A stretch of DNA of 16,775 bases. Origin: Chloroflexota bacterium (lineage in GTDB: Bacteria; Chloroflexota; UBA5177; JANWHV01). This document shows positions 7,260 to 13,811 of this stretch, in pieces. Position 1 is the first letter of the stretch; each line of letters begins with the position of its first letter. The stretch lies in assembly GCA_025924845.1 (NCBI GenBank), contig JAICHN010000061.1:1-16775 (forward strand), in the 5' to 3' direction. The position numbers and the translations under genes are program-made. Below the pieces are notes generated by a model that searched no databases, was not told the DNA's origin, and saw only the letters and a program-made list of their open reading frames with translations.

Positions 7260-9062
7260 CTACTGATCGTACTGGCGAACCTCGCTCTCCGTCGCCAGCA
7301 TCCGATCCTCGCCGTCCAGAATCTGCTGCTTGACCTCGTCTCGCTTCGCGGTGACCGCGGCGTCGATCACCGCGGGGTCGGCCGCCGTGCCGGACGCCTT
7401 CATCGCGGCCCTGTTGGTCGCGTCCGTCACCAGAGCGGTGATGTCGGCATAATAGCCCGCGTTGTTGGCCACCACCTTTAGCGCCGCCGCGTCGTCCTTG
7501 AGCGATTGCACCAGATAGTCGATGCAAAAGCGGCGCGTGTCGGCCGCACTTGGCGTGGGAAGGGTGGCGCGATGCGCCGCCAAATCGCTGAGGAACGTCG
7601 CGGTGACCGTGCCTCCCTTGTTGCCGTAGGTGCGGCCCGCCGCGTGTCGGTCGTGATGGAGCATGATCGACCAGCCAAGCAAGGTGCGTCCCGCCGCCAC
7701 GGTGCGTAGCTTCTTCCCGGTGAACTCCGGCAGAGCGGCCATGGTTTCAATCAGATCATTGTGCGGTTGATGGTCGCGCTCAAAGTCGCTGTCCGGGTAG
7801 TCCGGCTGTTCCGTATAGCGGGCGACCAAGCCCTCGATGCGGTAGCGTTCCACGGCGCTGGACATCTTCTTCGTATAATAGTCCGCGCCTTTGACATACT
7901 TTGGCGCTCTGACGTTTCCCGGCACGTTGAAGTGGGTGTCCAGCCGTTTGGCAAAGGAGTTGACCAGCACGATCAGCTTATTCAACGCTTTGGCCAGGTT
8001 CTCCTCGGCGATCAATTTGTCGTTGGCGGTGGCGGCAAGATTGGCGAACACGGTGTTGGCCGTACCGAGATGGGTGTCCGCGGCCAGCTTGGTCGCCGTA
8101 AAGGTGCTAAAGGTCTTTGTAACACGTAGCATCTTCTTGGTTAGCCGCTTGGCGCTGTCCTGCGAGCGCGCTTTGAGCTTCTCGAACCGCGCGTCCATTT
8201 CCAGGATGAAGTCCACGATGGGCAGGGGGATGCTGGCGATCATGAGCCGGAAGGCGGGGCCTGCCTGCCTGGCGAACAAATGATGTACCTCATCTCCCGC
8301 CTGAAAGGCGAGTTCCGGCTGACCTTGAGGATCCAGGCGTGCTTCCATCCGAGGATCGGCCGGCGATTCGAGAGACGCCTCCTCCTCCCGTGACGCCCCA
8401 TGCAGTGTCGCGCGATTCTCAGCTCGCGCCGTCTTGGCGTGTTCGAATGTGCGCTGTTTCCTCGCCTCCGTCATCCCGCGCGCCCTGTACGCGGATGAGC
8501 CGAGCACCGCCCGATGGGCGAGCCTCTCCCTACCCTGCTCCACCGGCCCGGGCAAATGCTCGGGTATGCCGCCAAAACCGGAATGCGCCTCGCTTTGGGG
8601 CTGTCCCTGCCCAAAAGGGAAACCGCCCGCCCCACCTTGCCGCGGAGTGCTCGCCGGCGGAGATCCACCTGATAGGAGCGCGGTAATCGGCACCCGATCG
8701 CCTATGAGGCGGGTCACGATGCCGGTCGAGTCGTCGTACTGGTCGCCCGGTTGCAGGACCTGGTGAAGAAGCTCCAGGGGGATCGCAAAGGCGCCCGGTC
8801 CGCCCTGCGTCTGTGTGATCTGGTCGGTCAGGAAATCCTTCTGCCACACCGCCCGCTGCACTGCCGGCGGCCGCGTTGCCGCGTGACGCTGGAGCAGCCT
8901 ATTTACGGCCTGGTTACCCACCGTCCGCTGCAAATAGAGGAGGTAGGCGGTAGGATCGGCCGTCGCGGGGATAGAGCGCGTGGACGCCGCCTGACCAGAC
9001 AGGATGGAGCGCCGGCTGCTTGTCTCTGCCGGCCTGGCCGCCGCCTGCTGGTCCTTCCCCAT
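7260..9062 (-). CDS. LQRTVGNQAV-tagged protein with HNH-like C-terminal region (candidate eCIS cargo/toxin)
   Basis: 600 residues without signal peptide or membrane span. A disordered N-terminus leads to LQRTVGNQAVNRLLQR (44-59). This short motif recurs in DUF4157-type and other proteins associated with extracellular contractile injection systems. Residues ~130-250 are low-complexity, Gly/Pro- then Arg/Glu-rich. EVHHLFARQAG (258-268) and a helical region (~270-380, Ala/Lys-rich) follow. The C-terminal part has ERDHQPHND (428-436) and MLHHDRHAAGRTYGNKG (467-483). This spacing resembles predicted nuclease toxins with ERDHxPS...H...R-TYG. The DUF4157 HExxH protease motif is absent. The ATG at 9062 is the only start, since an in-frame TGA lies 24 bases upstream. 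Its ribosome-binding site is unconvincing (a G-run just before the ATG). No injection-system genes or immunity gene are nearby. The gene is secure; nuclease function is inference. Confidence 0.8.
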   Translation of the reverse strand: MGKDQQAAARPAETSSRRSILSGQAASTRSIPATADPTAYLLYLQRTVGNQAVNRLLQRHAATRPPAVQRAVWQKDFLTDQITQTQGGPGAFAIPLELLHQVLQPGDQYDDSTGIVTRLIGDRVPITALLSGGSPPASTPRQGGAGGFPFGQGQPQSEAHSGFGGIPEHLPGPVEQGRERLAHRAVLGSSAYRARGMTEARKQRTFEHAKTARAENRATLHGASREEEASLESPADPRMEARLDPQGQPELAFQAGDEVHHLFARQAGPAFRLMIASIPLPIVDFILEMDARFEKLKARSQDSAKRLTKKMLRVTKTFSTFTATKLAADTHLGTANTVFANLAATANDKLIAEENLAKALNKLIVLVNSFAKRLDTHFNVPGNVRAPKYVKGADYYTKKMSSAVERYRIEGLVARYTEQPDYPDSDFERDHQPHNDLIETMAALPEFTGKKLRTVAAGRTLLGWSIMLHHDRHAAGRTYGNKGGTVTATFLSDLAAHRATLPTPSAADTRRFCIDYLVQSLKDDAAALKVVANNAGYYADITALVTDATNRAAMKASGTAADPAVIDAAVTAKRDEVKQQILDGEDRMLATESEVRQYDQ

Positions 9063-9103
9063 GGCCCCCCGCCCGGGTTCGCTATGTCAATCGACCTCTG
9101 CTC

Positions 9104-9133
9104 ACCCTACCGAACGTATCCTCGGCCTGTCAA
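9104..9133 (-). promoter_or_regulatory. Candidate promoter for the tagged 600-residue protein
   Basis: On the minus strand a perfect TTGACA (9128-9133) is followed by 18 bases and TAGGGT (9104-9109). The -10 is weak but keeps the key T1, A2 and T6. The predicted start is near 9097, about 35 bases before the ATG at 9062. A second TTGACA (9085-9090) has no partner -10. With its own promoter, this gene would be a separate unit from the DUF2182 operon upstream. Confidence 0.45.
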
Positions 9134-9261
9134 GATACGACGAGAAGTTCCCGCCTAGCCTGGGCAACGAAGTGAAGCATTCCGGCGCTCGTGGTGGACC
9201 TGGACGACTCGCCGCTTCTCGCACCGGACGCCCCGTACATGGTTCTACCCACCCGGTCGCC

Positions 9262-10095
9262 TCAGCCTCCTCCCAGTGCCGGCAGCGTGTGCGGCGCGGC
9301 GAGCAGGATGATGCCCCACCCGACAAGCACCCACCCCACTACCTTGCTGACTACCTCACCACTGGGCGCCGCCTTCTCGACCAAGATGACCGCCGCGATG
9401 ACAGCCATCCAGGCGAGATTCATCATCCCGACCAGGAGGAGCACCAACATCAGTGGCCAGCAGGATCCCAGGCAGTAGACCCCTTGCCCCAAACCGGCCC
9501 GCACCGCGTACCGGCAGCCCCGCACCTGCCTGCACCGCAGCCGGCCCACGACCGTGCGCGGCGACCGGCACCGGCTCAGACACGCCTGCTTGGGCCACGA
9601 CAACTGATACGCGCCCGCCACGACCAGCAGCACGGCTCCTACCCGTAGCGTCGTCATGCTCCCCGCCGGATGCAGGCTCTGGAGAGCCTGCACCAGCAGG
9701 TAGGCGACACCGCCGACCGCGCTCCACACCAGGAGATACCCGGTGAGAAAGAGCACGGATGCCCCTACCGACTGCCCCGTGGCGCGCATCCAGCGGTCAA
9801 ACCTCCGGACGACGGGGACCACCGACGGGACCATCATCGCGACCATCATGACCGACCAGGTCACCATAAAATCGCTCAGGCTCATCGACATCGCGCCCGA
9901 CATGGCCATTTGGTCGCGCGCCGCCGGCATCGATGACTCGGTCAGCACTCCCAGGCGCATATCCGGTATCGCGGGCCGTGCGCTGAGCAGCCAGGCGCCG
10001 CCGGCCAGGCCCAGGAGGATCGCCGTGAAGGCGCCGCGGGCCGGCAGTAACGTACCGGCAGGGGCACGAGTCAGCCCGTCGCTCTTCCTATCCAT
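9262..10095 (-). CDS. DUF2182 integral membrane protein (predicted metal-binding)
   Basis: 277 residues from the ATG at 10095, which has GAGGA about nine bases upstream and lies 5 bp after the DUF899 stop. A longer frame to 10272 overlaps DUF899 and reads as Arg/Pro-rich noise. About six membrane segments are visible. Family signatures are WSVMMVAMMVPSVVPVV (80-96), YQLSWPKQACLSRCRSP (163-179) and YCLGSCWPLMLVLLLVGMMN (207-226). Conserved cysteines C172, C176, C208 and C212 with methionine-rich helices are why the family is called metal-binding; its function is not established. It is the last gene of the SRPBCC-ArsR-DUF899 operon and is probably controlled with it. Confidence 0.9.
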   Translation of the reverse strand: MDRKSDGLTRAPAGTLLPARGAFTAILLGLAGGAWLLSARPAIPDMRLGVLTESSMPAARDQMAMSGAMSMSLSDFMVTWSVMMVAMMVPSVVPVVRRFDRWMRATGQSVGASVLFLTGYLLVWSAVGGVAYLLVQALQSLHPAGSMTTLRVGAVLLVVAGAYQLSWPKQACLSRCRSPRTVVGRLRCRQVRGCRYAVRAGLGQGVYCLGSCWPLMLVLLLVGMMNLAWMAVIAAVILVEKAAPSGEVVSKVVGWVLVGWGIILLAAPHTLPALGGG

Positions 10096-10100
10096 CACGC

Positions 10101-10831
10101 TCAGTCCTCGTATTCGTCGTGCCGGCGGATCCAGTATCCCCCGCGATCCCCCTCGTCGCGTCCTTTCGGCACGAGGTCGAGGTAGTGGTAGGCGACGTTC
10201 ACCATGTCGAGGCCGCGCGCGTAGGTGGAATACGTGTGGAAGATCCGCCCTCGGCATCCTTGAAGAAGACACTCACCCCAGGCTGCTCCGGTCCAACCTT
10301 CTGCATCGTATAGTTGTAGTCGGCCTTCTCGGCGACCTCTTGAGCCGTGAACGAGACGTGGTAATCGAAGTTGAAGTCGCTCTTGCCCGACGAGAACCAC
10401 GGGAAGGTCCAACCCATGCGCTGCGCATAGGCGGTGATCGTCTCGTAGGGCGCGCGCGAGACCGCGACCAGCGTCACGTCGCGGTGATTCAGGTGGACGA
10501 CGATGCCGTTGAAGTTGTCCGCCCAGAAGGAGCACGCGTGGCACGCCGCGTCGGCCGTCCAGGAGGTCGACGGGGAGGCCGTGGCCGGGTCGAACATCGC
10601 ATGGTAGACGACGAGTTGGTCGCGGCCGTCGAAGAGTTCGGCCAGGGTTCGCCGCCCGTTCGGTCCCTCGAAGACGTACTCCTTGTCCACCGCTTCCCAC
10701 GGCAGATCACGGCGCTTTTGGCTGAGGCGATCGCGGAGGCCAGTGAACTCTTTCTCTTCCGCCAAGAGCTGCTTGCGTGCGACGAGCCACTCCTCGTGCG
10801 ACGCGACCGGATGCTGTGTCAAACTCGTCAT
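10101..10831 (-). pseudogene. DUF899 thioredoxin-like protein, frameshifted near 3' end
   Basis: The start at 10831 is MTSLTQHPVASHEEW. The frame is normal DUF899 through residue ~195, including FDPATASPSTSW (80-91), CHACSFWADNFNG (97-109) and NHRDVTLVAVSRAPYE (115-130). After KDAEG the frame slips, and the expected ending RIFHTYSTYARGLDM ... YHYLDLVPKGRDE ... RRHDEYED continues in the next frame to the stop at 10101. One base is missing around 10245-10252 (CCGCCCTC). Restoring it gives 243 residues, the usual family length. Read as written, translation stops at 10199 after 210 residues with a 15-residue aberrant tail. Members have a thioredoxin-like fold; C97 and C100 suggest a redox role. 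The intact downstream frame and tight 5-bp spacing to DUF2182 suggest a very recent mutation or a base-calling error rather than an old pseudogene. Confidence 0.85.
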
Positions 10832-10941
10832 GTCCTTTTCTCTCCTATTGTCATGCCGCTCAATGCCGCGCCGGCGCGCGCCATTCCGGCGATACGCCAA
10901 TCCGATACGCTTGCGTGGTCTCTTTTGGTTCCCTCCCGCCT

Positions 10942-11283
10942 TCATTCCTCCACGAATGTCTTTAAGCGCTCAAGAGCCTCATCCCATTGGCGCGCGATGT
11001 GATCAAGGTAGCGGCGCGCCTCATAGACCCGTTCCGGCTCAATCGTCCAGATCCGTTCCCGCCCCCGCTGCGTGTCATAGACGAGGCCGGCCTCGGCCAG
11101 GATATGCAAGTGCTTGGTAATCGCCTGCCGTGTCACCCTCGAGCCGGACGTCAGACGGGTGATCGATTGGGGGCCGCCCGCGCCGAGGCGGTCCAGCAAG
11201 GCGAGCCGCGTCTCATCGCCGAGCGCCGCGAAGAGCGGCGCCGGGTGGATGAGGTCGGCCGCTCCCAGGTTAGGTCGCGACAT
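10942..11283 (-). CDS. ArsR-family winged-helix transcriptional regulator
   Basis: 113 residues, a single winged-helix domain. FAALGDETRLALLDRLGAGG (18-37) is the classic ArsR opening. SRVTRQAITKHLHILAEAGLV (48-68) is the recognition helix-turn-helix, and the wing follows at QRGRERIWTIEP. No metal-binding ELCVCDL motif is present, so it is probably of the non-metal type that co-occurs with SRPBCC genes. Its start overlaps the end of the SRPBCC gene by 14 bp, and the ribosome-binding site is distant (AAGGA, 12 bases), suggesting translational coupling. The DUF899 gene begins 110 bp downstream. It is the obvious repressor for the two ATGCAA-N8-TTGCAT sites over the operon promoter (inference). 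Confidence 0.93.
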   Translation of the reverse strand: MSRPNLGAADLIHPAPLFAALGDETRLALLDRLGAGGPQSITRLTSGSRVTRQAITKHLHILAEAGLVYDTQRGRERIWTIEPERVYEARRYLDHIARQWDEALERLKTFVEE

Positions 11284-11719
11284 AGTGGGCGATGTTCCTT
11301 AACTGCTCGTCCCAGCCGTGGTCGTTCCGCTGCAAAGCGGCGGCTCGATACGCGGCCGGGAGCCCATCGAAGCCGGACTCGACGACGGTGAGCCGCGTGC
11401 CGTTGCCGCTGTCCGCGAGGTGGAATTCGACCAGGGTGGTCGGATCGTCCGCGTAGTTCACGTCGGTCTCGACGGCCTGTGGATGCCAGCGGTACGAGAA
11501 CAACTGCTCGGGTTCTACCCGCTCGACCATGATCGCCAGGGTCAGGTGCTCGTGGCCGGGACTGGTAATCCGGCCGGTGAGGCGCGCGCCAGGCGCGAAG
11601 GCGCCTTTCAGTGCCATCCCAAACCAGGCGCCAAACTGGTCCGCCTGCGCCAGCGCCCGCCAGACCCGCGATCGCGGCGCGCGCAGGTCGATGGTCTTTT
11701 CGATCCGATCCGTACTCAT
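11270..11719 (-). CDS. SRPBCC-domain protein, AHSA1 (Hsp90 ATPase activator-like) type
   Basis: 149 residues forming a single START/Bet v1-like domain. RIEKTIDLRAPRSRVWRAL (5-23) is the family's opening strand and helix. FGAWFGMALKGAFAPGARL, SYRWHP and TRLTVVESGFDGLP are its usual strands, and GWDEQL lies in the last helix. Such proteins bind small hydrophobic ligands; the ligand here is unknown. The start is well supported by AGGAGG six bases before the ATG. A longer in-frame extension upstream crosses the promoter and operators and is rejected. It is the first gene of the operon with ArsR, DUF899 and DUF2182. The SRPBCC-ArsR pairing is common, and the protein may sense or handle the signal the regulator responds to. 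Confidence 0.92.
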   Translation of the reverse strand: MSTDRIEKTIDLRAPRSRVWRALAQADQFGAWFGMALKGAFAPGARLTGRITSPGHEHLTLAIMVERVEPEQLFSYRWHPQAVETDVNYADDPTTLVEFHLADSGNGTRLTVVESGFDGLPAAYRAAALQRNDHGWDEQLRNIAHYVAT

Positions 11720-11739
11720 ATGCAACCTCCTGATTGCAT
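11720..11739. promoter_or_regulatory. Operator O2 (ATGCAA-N8-TTGCAT), overlapping the ribosome-binding site
   Basis: ATGCAA (11720-11725) and TTGCAT (11734-11739) form an inverted repeat with 8 bases between; one more flanking pair extends the dyad to 11719-11740. The spacer carries the AGGAGG ribosome-binding site of the SRPBCC gene, and the right arm overlaps the -10 box. Binding here would block transcription initiation. The arms and spacing are the same as in O1. Confidence 0.72.
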
Positions 11740-11766
11740 AATACCACCCCATGCTGATAAATGCAA
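11738..11766 (-). promoter_or_regulatory. Promoter of the SRPBCC-ArsR-DUF899-DUF2182 operon
   Basis: On the minus strand TTGCAT (11761-11766) is followed by exactly 17 bases and TATTAT (11738-11743). Both boxes are close to sigma-70 consensus. Transcription would begin near 11731, giving a leader of about a dozen bases that just includes AGGAGG. The -35 box lies within operator O1 and the -10 within O2. Confidence 0.72.
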
Positions 11767-11787
11767 CCCTTAGGTTGCATTTATCAG
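11754..11787. promoter_or_regulatory. Operator O1: perfect 15-bp dyad
   Basis: CTGATAAATGCAACC (11754-11768) and its exact reverse complement (11773-11787) flank 4 bases. It contains the same ATGCAA-N8-TTGCAT core (11761-11780) as O2, and the two centres are 41 bp apart, close to four helical turns. It covers the -35 box of the minus-strand operon promoter. Its position between divergent genes means it might also affect the SDR gene. The likely ligand is the ArsR-family regulator of the operon. Confidence 0.8.
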
Positions 11788-11898
11788 TGAGAAAGGTCGG
11801 CGAGCGAACCCAACCTTCGGGAAGCCACTCCTTCCCTCGCGATGTGTCACCATAAAGTATGAGCCTCCGGCACACGATCGCTCTGACAAGGAGACACG

Positions 11899-12771
11899 AT
11901 GAACACGCGGATGGACAACCCTGTGATGGACCTGCCGCGCACCGCCGAGGCGCCGCGGGCGCTCGGGAAGGCGGACGGCGCGTCACCTATCCTGGTCACC
12001 GGCGGCACGGGCACGCTCGGGCGCCGCGTCGTCTCGCGGCTGCGCGACGCGGGCCACAACGTAAGAGTGCTCAGCCGACACTCCCACCAGGCGGCGGACG
12101 GCATAGAGTACGTGACCGGTGATCTGCTCAAGAACCAGGGGATCCAGGAGGCGGTGGCCGGCGCCGAGATCATCGTACACTGCGCGGGCGGCCGAAAGGG
12201 GGACGACGTGGCAACCCTGAACCTGGTGCGGGCCGCGTCGCGGGTCGGGACGCCGCACCTGGTGTTCATCTCGGTGGTCGGCGTCGACCGGATCCCCGTA
12301 GTCAGCGGCGTCGATCGCGCGATGTTCGGCTACTTCGCATCTAAGCGTGCCGCCGAGCAGGTCGTGGCCGACTCCGGCCTGCCCTGGACCACGCTGCGCG
12401 CCACCCAGTTTCATGAACTGGTCTTGATGGTGGCGCGGCAGATGGCCAAACTGCCGGTGGTGCCGGTGCCGGCCGGATATCGGTTCCAGCCGATCGCTGC
12501 CGGGGAGGTGGCGGAGCGGCTCGTGGAGTCGGCACTCGGCACGCCGGCGGGCCTGCTGCCCAACCTGGCCGGGCCGCGAGTGTACGAGATAGCCGAGCTA
12601 CTACGCGAGTACCTGAGGGCTTTCCACAAGCGGCGGCCGATCGTGCCGATCCGCCTTCCGGGTCAGGCGGCCCGCGCCGTCCGGGCCGGCGCGAACCTGG
12701 CCCCGGATCGGGCAGTGGGTCGGCAGACCTGGGAGGAGTTCCTGGCCGAGCACGTCCGTCCCGGAGCCTAA
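11899..12771 (+). CDS. NAD(P)-binding SDR/NmrA-like protein
   Basis: 290 residues of an atypical short-chain dehydrogenase/NAD(P)H-binding protein. A Rossmann glycine motif TGGTGTLGR is at 34-42, following ~30 loosely structured residues. RVLSR at 56-60 ends the second strand, where cofactor specificity is set. GDLL (74-77) and IIVHCAGG (91-98) are the next Rossmann strands. YFASK (145-149) gives the YxxxK pair. LRATQFHELV (167-176) is typical of NmrA/atypical SDRs. GGAG six bases upstream supports the ATG at 11899; in-frame ATGs at codons 5 and 10 are alternatives. It is divergent from the SRPBCC operon, sharing a 179-bp intergenic region, and ends 15 bp from the converging permease gene. 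The substrate is unknown, and I see no clear promoter of its own. Confidence 0.9.
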   Translation: MNTRMDNPVMDLPRTAEAPRALGKADGASPILVTGGTGTLGRRVVSRLRDAGHNVRVLSRHSHQAADGIEYVTGDLLKNQGIQEAVAGAEIIVHCAGGRKGDDVATLNLVRAASRVGTPHLVFISVVGVDRIPVVSGVDRAMFGYFASKRAAEQVVADSGLPWTTLRATQFHELVLMVARQMAKLPVVPVPAGYRFQPIAAGEVAERLVESALGTPAGLLPNLAGPRVYEIAELLREYLRAFHKRRPIVPIRLPGQAARAVRAGANLAPDRAVGRQTWEEFLAEHVRPGA

Positions 12772-12786
12772 TTCGCAGGGTGTCCC

Positions 12787-13689
12787 CTACATTTTTACAG
12801 CCCCGCTGGTCACGCCGTTGACGAAGTATTTCATGGTACCCGCGACCAACAGCATGATCGGCCCCATGGTCAGAATGTAGGCGGCAAAGCCGGCCCCGCC
12901 CCCTGCCCCCGAAAAGCCGAACTCGCCCAGGAACGTCTGCAGTCCGGCTGAGACGGTGTACTTGTGATAATCGGGCAGCACCACGGTGGGCCAGAGGTAG
13001 TCGCCCCAGATGTTGATGCACATGAGGATGGCACCGGTCAGGAGGACGGGGATCGACAGGGGCGCCACCATCTTGGTGAGGATCTGCAGTTCATTCGAAC
13101 CATCGATGCGCGCACTGTCGTAGATTTCCTGTGGGATGCCCTCGAAGAATACCCGGAACAGGAAGACAAGCAGTGGTTGGCTGCCCGCTGCATAGGGCAG
13201 GATCAGCGCTCCCCAGCTGCCGAAAAGCCCGAGCGACTTAATCTCCAGGAAGAGTGGGATCAGAGTCAGGGTCCAGGGAATCATCAGTAACCCGAGATAG
13301 GCATAAAAGACCAACTGCTTACCTCGGAACTTGAGTTGCGCGAAGGCATAGCCTCCCATCACGGCGGCGGGAATGCCGATCAGGATCGAGATGGCGGCGA
13401 CCAGCACGGTATTGACCAAATAGCGCACCATGCCGTTCCACGCCGTGGCATAGTTACTGAAGTGGAATGTCCAGAGGAACGCGAAAGGATGCTGGGCGAT
13501 TTGCGCATCGCTCTTGAGCGAATTTTCCAGCACGAAGACAAAGGGGACGTAGGTCAAGGCAATCAGGAGCAACGCCACGACGACCGCCAGCCAGCGATAG
13601 CGTGACGAGAAGATGCGCGCCCAGCGCGTCTGCCGGTGGGCGCGGGGGAGTTTACCCGCGGCATGCGGTATGTGTATCTGTTCTCTCAC
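12787..13689 (-). CDS. Carbohydrate ABC transporter permease, MalG type (locus 2)
   Basis: 300 residues, with a basic cytoplasmic N-terminus (to ~33) followed by about six membrane segments. The EAA loop at ~187-213 is a variant, EIYDSARIDGSNELQILTKM then APLSIP, with Ser in place of the second Ala. The C-terminus, YFVNGVTSGAVKM, is the usual MalG-type ending. The start is GTG at 13689; GGAGG lies 11 bases upstream, and no ATG is available nearby. The GTG overlaps the stop of a 41-codon ORF that bridges the gap from the MalF-type gene. It should pair with that permease. It converges on the SDR gene with only 15 bp and no visible terminator between. Confidence 0.94.
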   Translation of the reverse strand: MREQIHIPHAAGKLPRAHRQTRWARIFSSRYRWLAVVVALLLIALTYVPFVFVLENSLKSDAQIAQHPFAFLWTFHFSNYATAWNGMVRYLVNTVLVAAISILIGIPAAVMGGYAFAQLKFRGKQLVFYAYLGLLMIPWTLTLIPLFLEIKSLGLFGSWGALILPYAAGSQPLLVFLFRVFFEGIPQEIYDSARIDGSNELQILTKMVAPLSIPVLLTGAILMCINIWGDYLWPTVVLPDYHKYTVSAGLQTFLGEFGFSGAGGGAGFAAYILTMGPIMLLVAGTMKYFVNGVTSGAVKM

Positions 13690-13811
13690 TCCTTCAATCG
13701 CCTCCTTGCTCGAAGACCTCCAGCTTTAGGCGGTCCAGCGTCCGTTCCACCCGGTCGCGGCTGTTCGTCCCTGCCATGCGACCATGGTCGCGGGCCCACC
13801 ACGGATCTCAT
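13686..13811 (-). CDS. Possible small ORF bridging malF- and malG-like genes (locus 2)
   Basis: A 41-codon frame begins at an ATG overlapping the MalF-type stop (ATGA) and ends in a TGA overlapping the GTG start of the MalG-type gene (GTGA). Its composition is Pro/Gly/Arg-rich, typical of non-coding frames in GC-rich DNA. A second frame in the same gap looks more protein-like: 27 codons from ATG 13777 to stop 13694, with an amphipathic stretch RDRVERTLDRLKLEVFEQ. That frame is in phase with MalF beyond its stop and ends just before AGGAG. Either could couple translation of the two permeases. I recognise neither, and both could be chance. Confidence 0.2.
   Translation of the reverse strand: MRSVVGPRPWSHGRDEQPRPGGTDAGPPKAGGLRARRRLKE
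13778..13791. repeat. 14-bp perfect palindrome between locus 2 permease genes
   Basis: GCGACCATGGTCGC is a perfect palindrome in the 118-bp gap between the two permease genes of locus 2. With no loop bases it would make a poor RNA hairpin, so if functional it would more likely be a DNA-binding site. It also sits just upstream of the 27-codon alternative small ORF. Confidence 0.3.

Noticed and set aside
10096..10272. Longer DUF2182 frame starting at 10272
   Set aside because: The added 59 residues are Arg/Pro-rich and overlap the conserved end of DUF899 in another frame.
11775..11803. Possible plus-strand promoter for the SDR gene using TTGCAT as the -35
   Set aside because: The -10 position at 17-bp spacing reads CGGCGA, which does not resemble a -10 box.
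11819..11836. GGGAAG/CTTCCC inverted repeat upstream of the SDR gene
   Set aside because: Arms are only 6 bp, with no promoter element aligned to it and no T-tract.
11720..11986. N-terminal extension of the SRPBCC protein
   Set aside because: It crosses the promoter and both operators, and AGGAGG is correctly placed for the start at 11719.
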